Source: an uncultured Oscillibacter sp. (lineage in GTDB: Bacteria; Bacillota_A; Clostridia; Oscillospirales; Oscillospiraceae). From it: a DNA stretch of 33,422 nucleotides. Positions 9,119-17,406 of this stretch are shown piece by piece; position 1 is the first letter of the stretch, and every line of letters starts with the position of its first letter. Location of the stretch: assembly GCA_951800675.1 (NCBI GenBank), contig CATOKC010000018.1:1-33422 (forward strand). Reading direction: 5' to 3'. The notes below the pieces were generated by a model. The model worked only from the letters and a program-made list of their open reading frames with translations, ran no database searches and had not been told where the DNA came from. The position numbers were made by a program, and so were the translations under genes.

Positions 9119-10150
9119 ATGACCGATATCAAATCTATGACCCTCCCGGAGCTGCGTGACTTTCTCCAGAGACTGGGGGAGCCCTCCTTCCGGGGAAAGC
9201 AGGTTTTCTCCTGGCTGAGCCGGGGTGTGGCCTCCTTTGACGAGATGTCCAATCTGCCCTGCGCTCTGCGGGAGCGTCTGACGGAAACTTGTGTCCTAAG
9301 CGTTCCAATGGTGGCCCGGAAACAGGTTTCCGCTAAGGATGGTACCATTAAATACCTCTGGGAGCTGGCGGACGGCAACTGCATTGAGTCCGTGCTGATG
9401 CGCTATCACCATGGGAATACCGTCTGCATCTCCTCTCAAGTGGGCTGCCGGATGGGCTGCGCCTTCTGTGCGTCCACCATCGCGGGAAAGGTCCGGGACC
9501 TGACCCCAGGGGAGCTGCTGGATCAGGTGGTATTTACCGGGAAGGACTCCGGGGCTCCGATCTCCAACATCGTGCTGATGGGTATTGGCGAACCGATGGA
9601 CAACCTGGACGCCGTGCTGAAATTCCTGGAGATTGTCAACAGCTCTGACGGGATGAACATTGGGATGCGGCACATCTCCCTGTCCACCTGCGGCGTCCTG
9701 CCCGGCATCCGCCGCCTGGCTGAGCTGGGTTTGCAATTGACCTTATCCGTATCCCTCCACGCGCCGGACCGGGAAACCCGGGCTAGGCTCATGCCCGTCA
9801 ACCGGGCCTATGACGTGGAGGAGCTGTTTGCCGCCTGTCACAACTATTTTGAAAAGACCGGGCGGCGGATTTCCTTTGAGTATGCCATGATCGACGGCGT
9901 AAACGACCAGGACTGGCAGGCGGACCTCATCGCCAAGCGGCTGCGGGGGATGCCCGGCCATGTAAATCTGATTCCGCTGAACGACGTGGCGGAAAGCCCC
10001 TTCCGGCCCTCCCGTCGGACGGCGGCGTTTCAAAAACGTCTGGAATCTCACGGCCTCACCGCCACTGTGCGGCGAAGCCTGGGTGGAGATATAGACGCCG
10101 CCTGCGGACAGCTCCGCAGAAAGGCAGAGAAAGGGGAGGATTCCCAATGA
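9119..10150 (+). CDS. rlmN: Dual-specificity 23S rRNA/tRNA adenine-C2 methyltransferase RlmN
   Basis: A 343-aa radical-SAM enzyme that makes m2A in 23S rRNA and some tRNAs. The radical-SAM CxxxCxxC cluster lies in GCRMGCAFCAST (about residues 108-118), followed by the SAM-binding stretch LMGIGEPMDN. A conserved Cys in LSTCGVLPGI and the C-terminal VRRSLGGDIDAACGQL are also present. I chose the ATG at 9119 over the in-frame TTG at 9107 because GAGGCG precedes it and the protein then begins at a typical N-terminus. The stop overlaps prpC by 4 bases. Confidence 0.96.
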   Translation: MTDIKSMTLPELRDFLQRLGEPSFRGKQVFSWLSRGVASFDEMSNLPCALRERLTETCVLSVPMVARKQVSAKDGTIKYLWELADGNCIESVLMRYHHGNTVCISSQVGCRMGCAFCASTIAGKVRDLTPGELLDQVVFTGKDSGAPISNIVLMGIGEPMDNLDAVLKFLEIVNSSDGMNIGMRHISLSTCGVLPGIRRLAELGLQLTLSVSLHAPDRETRARLMPVNRAYDVEELFAACHNYFEKTGRRISFEYAMIDGVNDQDWQADLIAKRLRGMPGHVNLIPLNDVAESPFRPSRRTAAFQKRLESHGLTATVRRSLGGDIDAACGQLRRKAEKGEDSQ

Positions 10151-10878
10151 TGAACCTATGGAGCATGACCGACACCGGCCTCGTCCGCAAAGAGAATCAG
10201 GACGCCTATGCGGTGAAAACGGCCTTTGGACACACGATCTGTGTGGTTTGCGACGGAATGGGCGGAGCCGCCGGAGGGCAGTTGGCCAGCCGCATTGCCG
10301 TGGACACCTTTTCCGCGGAGATGGAAAAGCGCCTCTCCCCGGAGGCAAAGCCGGACCGTCTACGAGAGGTCTCCGTGGTAGCGGTGGCCCTGGCCAACCG
10401 CGCCGTGCGGGCGGCCGCCCGGACCTCGGAGGAATACCACAACATGGGAACCACCCTGGTCTCCGCCGTTTCCTTTGACGGCGGCGTGGTCATCGCCAAC
10501 GTGGGGGACAGCCGGGCCTACCATATCAACAAAGAGCGTATTCACCAGGTTACCCGGGACCACTCTCTGGTGGAGCATATGCTGGAGCGGGGAGACATCA
10601 CCGCTGAGGAGGCCCGCCGCCATCCAAACCGGAACCTTATCACCCGGGCCCTGGGCCCGGACGTGGACCCGGAGTGCGACTGCTACACCTGCCAGCTGCT
10701 GCCGGGGGAGTTTCTCCTGCTGTGCACGGATGGGCTGGTGAACACCGTGACGGACGAGGAGATTATGCGGGAGGTTCTCCACAGCGACACAAACACCTGC
10801 ATGGAACGCCTGCTGGCCATCTCCAAGAGCCGGGGCGCGTCGGACAACGTGACCGTTGTCCTGGCGAAGAAACTCTAA
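10147..10878 (+). CDS. prpC: PP2C-type Ser/Thr protein phosphatase (PrpC/Stp)
   Basis: A 243-aa metal-dependent phosphatase that reverses PrkC phosphorylation. PP2C motifs appear in order: TDTGLVRKENQDA (metal Asp), VVCDGMGGAAGG, ANVGDSRAY, the LLLCTDGLVNTV segment and the final ASDNVTVVL. No TM segment is seen, so it is cytoplasmic. It lies 15 bases upstream of the kinase, the standard phosphatase-kinase pair, and overlaps the end of rlmN. Confidence 0.96.
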   Translation: MMNLWSMTDTGLVRKENQDAYAVKTAFGHTICVVCDGMGGAAGGQLASRIAVDTFSAEMEKRLSPEAKPDRLREVSVVAVALANRAVRAAARTSEEYHNMGTTLVSAVSFDGGVVIANVGDSRAYHINKERIHQVTRDHSLVEHMLERGDITAEEARRHPNRNLITRALGPDVDPECDCYTCQLLPGEFLLLCTDGLVNTVTDEEIMREVLHSDTNTCMERLLAISKSRGASDNVTVVLAKKL

Positions 10879-10893
10879 GGAAGGAGGAGCCGC

Positions 10894-12891
10894 ATGGATC
10901 CGTACATTGGAAAAACACTGGATAACCGCTATGAGATACTGGAGCGCATCGGCACCGGGGGCATGGCGGTGGTTTACAAGACTAGGGACCAGCGCCTAAA
11001 CCGTCTGGTGGCGGTGAAGGTCCTGAAACCGGACCTGGCCCAGGACGAGGATTTCCGCCGCCGGTTCAACGCCGAGTCCCAGGCCGTGGCCCAGCTGTCT
11101 CATCCCAATATCGTGTCGGTCTACGACGTGAGCCGGGGGGGGGACACGGAATATATCGTCATGGAGCTTATCGACGGCATCACACTAAAGCAGTACATGG
11201 AGAAGCGGGGTCAGCTGAATTGGCGGGAGTCGCTGCACTTCATCACCCAGATTATGCGAGGCCTCAGCCATGCCCACAGCCGGGGCATCGTCCATCGGGA
11301 CATCAAGCCCCAAAACGTGATGGTCCTTCGGGACGGCAGCGTGAAGGTAGCTGATTTCGGCATCGCCTGCCTGGAAAACTCCGCCCAAACCCTGACCCAG
11401 GAGGCCCTGGGCTCCGTTCACTACATTTCGCCGGAACAGGCGAGAGGGGAGCGGACTGACGCCCGCAGCGACATCTATTCTTCCGGCGTGGTCATGTATG
11501 AAATGCTCACCGGGCGGCTGCCCTTTGAGGGGGATTCCGCTGTGTCCGTAGCCATCCAGCATCTCAGCGCCGTGCCTCTGGCCCCTCGGGAACTGAATGC
11601 GGAAATCCCGGCCCAGCTGGAGCTGATCTGCATGAAGGCCATGACCCCGGACCTTAGCCGCCGCTACGCCTCTGCTGACACCATGATCGCCGACCTGGAG
11701 GATTTCCGGAAAAACCCCAACATCAACCTGGACTTCACCATGATGGACCTCCGTCCGGAGGAGCCAGCAGAACCCACCCAGCCCATCCGTACCTATGACC
11801 GGACGCTTCATCCTGCGGCCAAGAGCCGGGAACGGGAGCCGGAGCGGGTCCGGGAGCGCTTCCGAGATTATGACGACGACTATGAGCCGCCCCGGAGAGG
11901 CGGCGGCGCTGGGGTGAAGGTGCTGGTAGGCGTGGCCATCGTGCTGGCCCTGGCTCTGGCGGTGGTGCTGTTTAAGATGGTCTCCGAGTCCATTGGACAA
12001 CAGGCCCAGGAGCCCCAGACCTTTGTGGTGCCTCCCGTACTGGGCTATTCTCCGGAGCAGGCCGCCAATCTGGCTGGGGTGAAGGATATCTTCACACTGG
12101 TGGAGAAGGGCAGCGAGTTTAACGACGACTACCCGGAAGGAGTCATTGTTCGGCAGAATCCCACAGAGGGGAGCCACCGTAAGGGCGAAAATTTGACCAT
12201 TGAGGTTTGGGTCAGCGCCGGGAAGGACACCGGCGAAATGCTGGATGTGACCAATAAAACTGTGGCCCAGGCCAAGGTACTGCTGAAAAGCCTGAAGGAG
12301 AAATACAACCTGGAGATTCTGGCCGACGAGGCGGAGATGGAGTTTAACGACGAGATCACCGAGGGCTATATCATCCGCAGTGAGCCCGCCGAGCACGAAG
12401 AGCTAAAAGACGGCGACATCATTCGTTTAATCGTCAGCAAGGGACCGGAGAAAAAGCAGGTAACCGTCCCCTCTTTCATGAATCAGCAGATCGACGCAGT
12501 GCTGCGGTCTCTGACAGATACTTGGTATTTGACCTGTACCAATGCCGACATCGAGTATGTGGAGAGCGAAGCCGAGCCCAACAGCGTCATCTGGCAGAGC
12601 CTGGAACCCAATACGACGGTTACCGAGTGGGACACCATTCAATTCAAAGTCAGCAGGGGAATCACTGTCAAAGAAATAACCATCGGGATTCCGCTGCCCC
12701 AGGATGGAGGTTCAACAGTCCTGGTAGAGGTTTACGTGGGCGATGAAGAAAATCCTCAGTATGCCGAACGGGTAGCTTGCTCTGATATGACAGCCAGTGT
12801 GACCCTCACCGGCTCCGGCACGCAGACCATCAAGGTTTATTTTGACACTGTGCTTGCCCAGGATCAGACCCAGGAAATAACATTTGAATAG
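10894..12891 (+). CDS. prkC: PASTA-domain Ser/Thr protein kinase PrkC
   Basis: A 665-aa membrane kinase that senses peptidoglycan fragments and, in Firmicutes, affects growth, division and spore germination. The kinase domain has the Gly loop near residue 20 (GTGGMAVVYK), catalytic HRDIKPQN near 133 and DFG near 154. A Pro/Arg-rich juxtamembrane linker leads to one TM helix (about 339-360). About three extracellular PASTA repeats follow, beginning FVVPPVLGYSPEQA, MLDVTNKTVAQAK and VTVPSFMNQQIDA, then a unique C-terminal domain. A tract of nine G at 11135-11143 lies in the kinase coding region. The RBS is AAGGAGGAG. Confidence 0.97.
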   Translation: MDPYIGKTLDNRYEILERIGTGGMAVVYKTRDQRLNRLVAVKVLKPDLAQDEDFRRRFNAESQAVAQLSHPNIVSVYDVSRGGDTEYIVMELIDGITLKQYMEKRGQLNWRESLHFITQIMRGLSHAHSRGIVHRDIKPQNVMVLRDGSVKVADFGIACLENSAQTLTQEALGSVHYISPEQARGERTDARSDIYSSGVVMYEMLTGRLPFEGDSAVSVAIQHLSAVPLAPRELNAEIPAQLELICMKAMTPDLSRRYASADTMIADLEDFRKNPNINLDFTMMDLRPEEPAEPTQPIRTYDRTLHPAAKSREREPERVRERFRDYDDDYEPPRRGGGAGVKVLVGVAIVLALALAVVLFKMVSESIGQQAQEPQTFVVPPVLGYSPEQAANLAGVKDIFTLVEKGSEFNDDYPEGVIVRQNPTEGSHRKGENLTIEVWVSAGKDTGEMLDVTNKTVAQAKVLLKSLKEKYNLEILADEAEMEFNDEITEGYIIRSEPAEHEELKDGDIIRLIVSKGPEKKQVTVPSFMNQQIDAVLRSLTDTWYLTCTNADIEYVESEAEPNSVIWQSLEPNTTVTEWDTIQFKVSRGITVKEITIGIPLPQDGGSTVLVEVYVGDEENPQYAERVACSDMTASVTLTGSGTQTIKVYFDTVLAQDQTQEITFE

Positions 12892-12892
12892 T

Positions 12893-13774
12893 ATGACGGG
12901 ACGGATTCAAAAGGCCCTCAGCGGCTTCTATTATGTGGATACCGGCGAGACGGTCCTGCAATGCCGGGCCAGGGGGAAATTTCGCAAAGAGAGGATTTCC
13001 CCCTTGGTAGGGGACCGGGTGGAGCTTCGGGAGTTGGGCAGCAATGAGGGCTTTGTGGAGAAGATTCTGCCCCGGCGAAACGCTTTCTCCCGGCCTGCCG
13101 TGGCCAATATCGACCAACTAGTGGTCATCGCCTCCGCCGCTATTCCCAAGACGGATCCTTTCCTCATCGACCGGGTAGCCTCCATTGCGGCGCTGAAAGA
13201 CTGCGCCGTAGCGGTGGTGCTGAACAAGTGCGACTTGGACCCAGCGGACGCTCTGTACCACATTTACCGTGTCTCTGGCTTTCCAACGCTGCGGGTCAGT
13301 GCGGAAACCGGGGAGGGAATGGAGGCGTTAAAGGCATTGATAACCGGAAAGCTATCAGCCTTTACAGGTAACTCCGGCGTAGGAAAATCCAGTATTCTAA
13401 ACGCACTGGACCCGGATTTCCACCTCCAGGTGGGAGAGGTCAGCACGGCCTTGGGCCGGGGGCGGCACACTACCCGCCACGTGGAGCTGCACCGCCTCTC
13501 CTTCGGGGCGGAGGTAGTGGACACCCCCGGTTTTTCCTCCTTTGACGCGGAGGAGCTGGACTTGGAGCTGAAACGCCGCCTGCCGGAGACCTTCCTGGAG
13601 TTTGCCCCTTATCTAGACCAGTGCCGCTTTGTGGGGTGTAGCCACACCTGTGAAAAGGGCTGCGCCGTGTTGGAGGCCCTGGAACAGGGGAATATCCAAA
13701 AGAGCCGCCATGCCAGCTATCTCCGCCTCTATGAGGAGTTGAAGCCTCTTCGGGATTGGCAGGAAAAAAAGTGA
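12893..13774 (+). CDS. rsgA: Ribosome small-subunit biogenesis GTPase RsgA
   Basis: A 293-aa circularly permuted GTPase that helps mature the 30S subunit. An OB-fold N-terminus comes first, then the G motifs in permuted order: NKCDL (about 112), GNSGVGKSS (about 159) and DTPGFSS (about 209). The C-terminal zinc region has CRFVGCSHTCEKGC. The ATG at 12893 lies just after the prkC stop; an in-frame TTG at 12884 would give three extra residues and overlap prkC. There is no obvious ribosome-binding site, so coupling to prkC translation is likely. It is the last gene of the operon. Confidence 0.95.
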   Translation: MTGRIQKALSGFYYVDTGETVLQCRARGKFRKERISPLVGDRVELRELGSNEGFVEKILPRRNAFSRPAVANIDQLVVIASAAIPKTDPFLIDRVASIAALKDCAVAVVLNKCDLDPADALYHIYRVSGFPTLRVSAETGEGMEALKALITGKLSAFTGNSGVGKSSILNALDPDFHLQVGEVSTALGRGRHTTRHVELHRLSFGAEVVDTPGFSSFDAEELDLELKRRLPETFLEFAPYLDQCRFVGCSHTCEKGCAVLEALEQGNIQKSRHASYLRLYEELKPLRDWQEKK

Positions 13775-13776
13775 GA

Positions 13777-13810
13777 AAACGCCGCCCCCATTTTTGGGGC
13801 GGCGTTTTTT
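13777..13810 (+). terminator. Rho-independent terminator after rsgA
   Basis: A GC-rich hairpin (CGCCGCCCC paired with GGGGCGGCG, loop of A/T-rich bases) is followed by six T. It lies 2 bases after the rsgA stop and closes the long housekeeping operon. The A run before the stem could give weak activity on the other strand. Confidence 0.93.
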
Positions 13811-13867
13811 ACACCATGGACGGCCCTGTTGTATATACTGGGAGGGAAGGAAAGGAGGCGTGGCGCA

Positions 13868-14068
13868 ATGAACTGTGGAAACGGGAGCTTTGGCGGCTTT
13901 GGAATGGGGGGCTGTGGGAACGGTGGCGGTGGAATCCGGCTGCTGGGTCTTTTCGCCGTGGCCCTGGGTGCGGGAATTTTGATTGCCGCAGTGTTTCCGG
14001 TGGGTGTGCTGATGTTCCTGGTTGCGTTTCTGCTGATCGGCTGCGGCTGCGTCTGCTGCCGGCGTTAA
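13868..14068 (+). CDS. Small Gly/Cys-rich membrane protein, unknown function
   Basis: A 66-aa protein with an excellent AAAGGAGG site (13851-13858). The first 22 residues are rich in Gly, Asn and Cys; residues 25-58 form a long hydrophobic hairpin or one long TM helix; the C-terminus ends CGCVCCRR. I do not recognise the family. It lies between rsgA and spoVM and just upstream of a spore-coat-type gene, so a sporulation role is a reasonable guess but only by context. A sequence resembling a -10 box (TATACT) lies at 13834-13839; no clear -35 was found. Confidence 0.7.
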   Translation: MNCGNGSFGGFGMGGCGNGGGGIRLLGLFAVALGAGILIAAVFPVGVLMFLVAFLLIGCGCVCCRR

Positions 14069-14088
14069 GGACGGAGAGGAGGCGTCAT

Positions 14089-14157
14089 ATGAATATCGTG
14101 GTTTGGAAGTCCCCTAAAATGCTCCGGGGTATTCTAAAGAAGATTTTCAAGGTCTGA
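14089..14157 (+). CDS. spoVM: Stage V sporulation protein SpoVM (22 aa)
   Basis: A 22-residue ORF, MNIVVWKSPKMLRGILKKIFKV, so short that gene callers usually miss it. It aligns with the 26-aa B. subtilis SpoVM: a hydrophobic start, Pro at position 9 followed by Lys, then an amphipathic Leu/Ile/Lys/Arg helix. SpoVM inserts into the curved forespore membrane and anchors SpoIVA. A GGAGAGGAGG ribosome-binding site at 14073-14082 is well placed. In Bacillus spoVM also lies downstream of prkC-rsgA, and spoIVA is in this window. I infer the identity from motif and synteny. Confidence 0.85.
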   Translation: MNIVVWKSPKMLRGILKKIFKV

Positions 14158-14187
14158 AACATATCCCGCCCCGGCGGCGCATAGAGT
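14158..14187 (+). promoter_or_regulatory. Sigma-E-like sporulation promoter
   Basis: AACATATC at 14158-14165 resembles the sigma-E -35 and GCATAGAGT at 14179-14187 the -10, separated by 13 bases. The same -10 string and spacing recur upstream of spoIVA. It directs transcription of the SPOCS/LysM gene in the mother cell, if real. Confidence 0.65.
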
Positions 14188-14231
14188 AGGACATGGATTC
14201 TATGCCTGCCGGGAAAGGAAGGAGTTTCTTC

Positions 14232-15770
14232 ATGGAACTGGATTTAAAAAGAGTGTCTTTGGACACCTATGACACGGGCGGGGAGCTGACCCTGACCCAG
14301 GAGGAGACAGCGGAGACCATTGTGCCGGACTACTGTCCCGACATTGCCCGCATCATTCAGACGGACGGGAAGGTTTACTTACACAGCCGGGAGCTGCGGG
14401 ATGGAAAAGCGGAGCTCTCCGGCACCGTCCGGGTTACGGTACTCTACACTCCCGACGGGGAGAGCGGCGTCCGCACGCTGGAATTTGCCATCCCCTTCAC
14501 CGCCGAGAGCGACGGTCGAGCCCTGCCGAGCTGTCAGCATCTGACGGCGGAGACGGAGACGGAATTCCTGGAGGCTCGGATGCTGAACCCACGGAAAATT
14601 TTCACCCACTGCAAGCTGGTGACCCATATAACCGGCTACCAGCGCAAGCCCTTGGTCTTCTGCGCCGACACGGAAGCGGAGCCGGGGCTCCAGGTGGAAA
14701 AACGCCAGGAGAACCAGCACGCCATTCTTTTGACCCACATTGCGGAGAAGGACTTTACCTTTACCGAGGAGATGAACCTCTCTCCAGGCCGGGAGGGGGC
14801 GGCGGAGCTGCTGACCAGTCAGGTTTCCAGCACCGTCACAGAGACAAAAATTGTGGGAAGCAAGCTGATTTTCAAGGGCGTGTTCTCCATCGGCCTGCTT
14901 TATCGAAACCACAACGGTGGCTGCGGGTCCGCCTCTGCGGAACTGCCCTTCTCCCAGATCATGGAGGTGGAGGGAGCCGTAGAAGGCTCCGCCGCCAGTC
15001 TGCAATTACAGCTGACGGGTACGGACTTGCAAATCGACGGCGACGACCCGGAGGGCCGCCAGATTGCCGTGACGCTGTATCTCCATGCCACAGCCCTGCT
15101 GCGGGAGGAACAGGAGCTGACCCTGCTCAGCGACCTGTATTCCACCGCCTATGATATGACCTATGAGGCCGCGCCGCTGAGCATCACCAGCTTCTGCGAG
15201 AACCTGACCCGCCGCCAGACCCTGCGGGAGGTATTGGAAATCGGCGTGGTAGCCGAGTCCATCCTGGCCCTGTCGGCAAAGTGCGGCACGGTGTCCGTCA
15301 GCCGGGAGGGAGGCATGGCGGTTCTTCGGGCCGGCGTGACGGTCCGGGCCATGTACTTAGATGAAGGCAGCGTGCCCTTGGTGGCGGAGCGGAGCATCGA
15401 CGCCGGTTGTCAGCTGGAACTGCCGGAGGACTGCCGTGTCACCGCCCGGGCCATCTGCTCCGAGGAGGTCCAGGGCACTCTGGGCGACCGTGGGATCGAG
15501 GTCCGCTTCCCGGTGGACTTCCATGTAGAGGCGGCGGCCAGGGTAAAAAAGGTCTGTGTCTCCGCCGCGAAGCTGGATACGGAGAATACCAAGGATTTGG
15601 GCGGCGCGCCTTCCTTGGTCCTGCGGTGCATCGGGCGGCAGGAAAGCGCCTGGGATTTGGCGAAAAAGTATAACACAACCATTGCCGCCATTCTCTCAGC
15701 CAACCAGCTGGAGGAGGAAGGGGAGATTCCCCAGGACCAGATGCTGCTGATTCCCAGAAAAAGAGCTTAA
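14232..15770 (+). CDS. SPOCS (DUF3794) and LysM domain protein, probable spore coat/cortex morphogenesis
   Basis: A 512-aa protein. Repeated DUF3794/SPOCS-type domains fill residues 1 to about 460: the first begins with the acidic LTLTQEETAETIVPDYCPDIA, and a second CP-like unit starts near residue 165. A C-terminal LysM domain (about 468-512: QESAWDLAKKYNTTIAAILSAN) binds peptidoglycan. SPOCS/LysM proteins such as SpoVID/SafA types act in spore coat and cortex attachment. The ATG is set by an AAGGAAGGAG site. The upstream sigma-E-like promoter and neighbouring spoVM agree with a sporulation role. Confidence 0.9.
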   Translation: MELDLKRVSLDTYDTGGELTLTQEETAETIVPDYCPDIARIIQTDGKVYLHSRELRDGKAELSGTVRVTVLYTPDGESGVRTLEFAIPFTAESDGRALPSCQHLTAETETEFLEARMLNPRKIFTHCKLVTHITGYQRKPLVFCADTEAEPGLQVEKRQENQHAILLTHIAEKDFTFTEEMNLSPGREGAAELLTSQVSSTVTETKIVGSKLIFKGVFSIGLLYRNHNGGCGSASAELPFSQIMEVEGAVEGSAASLQLQLTGTDLQIDGDDPEGRQIAVTLYLHATALLREEQELTLLSDLYSTAYDMTYEAAPLSITSFCENLTRRQTLREVLEIGVVAESILALSAKCGTVSVSREGGMAVLRAGVTVRAMYLDEGSVPLVAERSIDAGCQLELPEDCRVTARAICSEEVQGTLGDRGIEVRFPVDFHVEAAARVKKVCVSAAKLDTENTKDLGGAPSLVLRCIGRQESAWDLAKKYNTTIAAILSANQLEEEGEIPQDQMLLIPRKRA

Positions 15771-15806
15771 AAAGGAGTGCGGGAGAATCCTCCCGCACTC
15801 CTTTTT
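15769..15806. terminator. Bidirectional terminator
   Basis: A perfect 16-bp stem (AAAAAGGAGTGCGGGA with its complement, loop GAATCC) has A on the left and T on the right. It can end the SPOCS gene on + and the ABC operon on -, which converge here. Confidence 0.95.
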
Positions 15807-15839
15807 ACTGTAATTTGATCTCGTTATCCGATTGAAAAT

Positions 15840-16607
15840 TTAACCGTTTGCGTACCGGGAGAGAAACTGCTTGGTTCGCTCCTCCTTCGGATGGTCAATG
15901 ACCTCCCTGGGGTCGCCCTGTTCCACGATGATGCCGCCGTCCATAAAGATCACCTGGTCCGCCACGTCCCGGGCGAAGGCCATCTCATGGGTGACGATGA
16001 TCATCGTGGTCTTTTGCTCCGCCAGGGAGCGGATAACCCGCAGCACCTCCCCGGTGAGCTCCGGGTCCAGAGCGGAGGTGGGCTCGTCAAAGCAGAGGAT
16101 GTCCGGGTGGAGGGCCAGCGCCCGGGCAATAGCCACCCGCTGCTGCTGTCCGCCGGAAAGCTGGTGGGGGTAATGGTCCGCCCGATCCGCCAGGCCCATC
16201 TGAGCCAGCAGCTCCCGGCCCGCTTTTATGATCTCCTCCTTGCTCTCGCCGCCCCGTTCCTTAACCAGCAGTTCCCGGGCCAGCGTGACGTTCTGCAATG
16301 CCGTGTACTGAGGGAAGAGGTTGAAATTCTGAAACACCAAACCGAAGTGAAGCCGCTTCTGGCGGATGTCCTTCTCCGCTTGTGTGGAGGGGTCCGCCGC
16401 GTCAAAGATAACGCCGCCCTTCACGGCAATAGAGCCATGATCCGGCCGCTCCAGGAAATTCAGGCAGCGGAGCAGGGTCGTCTTGCCGGAGCCGGACGAG
16501 CCGATGATGGACAGGGCCTGCCCCTCCTCCAAGGAAAAACTGATATCGCTGAGGACCTGGGTGTCCCCGAAGTGCTTTTCAATGTGTTGGACCTCTAAAA
16601 TCGCCAT
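15840..16607 (-). CDS. Polar amino-acid ABC transporter ATP-binding protein
   Basis: A 255-aa ATPase of the GlnQ/HisP type. Walker A is GSSGSGKTT, the ABC signature LSGGQQQR, Walker B DILCFDEPTSALD and the H-loop IIVTHEM. Start ATG at 16607 is chosen over the in-frame TTG at 16616 because GAGGAG precedes it. It is the last gene of a binding protein-permease-ATPase operon and lies 15 bases after the permease stop. Substrate is not set by sequence, but the family takes polar amino acids or cystine. Confidence 0.95.
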   Translation of the reverse strand: MAILEVQHIEKHFGDTQVLSDISFSLEEGQALSIIGSSGSGKTTLLRCLNFLERPDHGSIAVKGGVIFDAADPSTQAEKDIRQKRLHFGLVFQNFNLFPQYTALQNVTLARELLVKERGGESKEEIIKAGRELLAQMGLADRADHYPHQLSGGQQQRVAIARALALHPDILCFDEPTSALDPELTGEVLRVIRSLAEQKTTMIIVTHEMAFARDVADQVIFMDGGIIVEQGDPREVIDHPKEERTKQFLSRYANG

Positions 16608-16622
16608 CGCCGTCAACTCCTC

Positions 16623-17312
16623 TCAACGGAAATATTCCAGTTTCTTTTCCAGTTTCCCCAGGAGGATGGTTGCCACGCCGCTGAACACAAGGTAGTACAC
16701 CGCTGTAAAAAACAGCGGCCACACCAGTCCCGCGTAGCCCTGGTTGCCCTTCATGAAGGATTCGCCCATCCAGATGACCTCCTGCAGGGCCACGACCCGG
16801 GCCAGGGAGGTATCCTTGACCAGGGTGATGATCTCGTTGGACATGGGGGGGACGATGCGCTTGACCATTTGCAGCAGCGTGATCTTAAAGAAAATCTGCC
16901 GCTTCGTCATACCCAGCACCAGCCCGGCCTCCTGCTGTCCCACGGGCACGCCCTGGATGCCGCCCCGGTAAATCTCCGAGAAATAGCAAGCGTAGTTGAT
17001 AACAAAGGCCACCGCCACGGCGGTAAACCGCCCGGACTCGCCTCCGCTCCAGATGTGGAAGCCCTTCAAGCCGGGCACATAGTAGAGAGCGATGATCTGG
17101 AGGACCAGAGGCGTGCCCCGGATCATCCAGACTATGGTTTTCGTCAGCCAGCGCAGGGGGGGAATACGGCTCATGGAGCCGAAGGAGATGACCAGCCCCA
17201 GGGGAACCGCCCCCACCAGCGTGACGAAAAAAAGCTGGAGGGTTTTGATAAAGCCGGTATTCAAGGCGGTCACAACCGTCAGAAATTCGGTGGAGCTAAA
17301 AAAGGAAAGCAT
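16623..17312 (-). CDS. Polar amino-acid ABC transporter permease
   Basis: A 229-aa inner-membrane subunit with about five TM helices and the HisM/GlnP-type signature around IYRGGIQGVPVGQQEAGLVLG, the EAA loop that docks on the ATPase. The N-terminus contains FIKTLQLFFVTLVGAVPLGL. A GAGAGGA site precedes the ATG. A strong hairpin separates it from the binding-protein gene upstream. Confidence 0.95.
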   Translation of the reverse strand: MLSFFSSTEFLTVVTALNTGFIKTLQLFFVTLVGAVPLGLVISFGSMSRIPPLRWLTKTIVWMIRGTPLVLQIIALYYVPGLKGFHIWSGGESGRFTAVAVAFVINYACYFSEIYRGGIQGVPVGQQEAGLVLGMTKRQIFFKITLLQMVKRIVPPMSNEIITLVKDTSLARVVALQEVIWMGESFMKGNQGYAGLVWPLFFTAVYYLVFSGVATILLGKLEKKLEYFR

Positions 17313-17354
17313 GGAATCGTCCTCTCATTGGAAATTTAGGGGAGGAAAACCGTC

Positions 17355-17385
17355 CAAAGGCAGAGAGGGAACCTCTCTGCCTTTG
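17355..17385 (-). promoter_or_regulatory. Intercistronic hairpin between binding-protein and permease genes
   Basis: A perfect 14-bp stem (CAAAGGCAGAGAGG and its complement) with a 3-base loop lies 22 bases after the binding-protein stop. No T run follows in the - direction, so it is more likely an mRNA-stabilising or partial-termination element that favours binding-protein expression than a full terminator. Confidence 0.75.
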
Positions 17386-17406
17386 CGGATGGAAATCAGG
17401 AAGGGC

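Noticed and set aside
11185..12396. 403-aa ORF on the - strand
   Set aside because: Antisense to prkC; the kinase motifs on + are unambiguous.
13868..14068. Small Gly-rich protein as a YjcZ-type sporulation protein
   Set aside because: Only general Gly/hydrophobic resemblance; the Cys pattern does not fit what I know of YjcZ.
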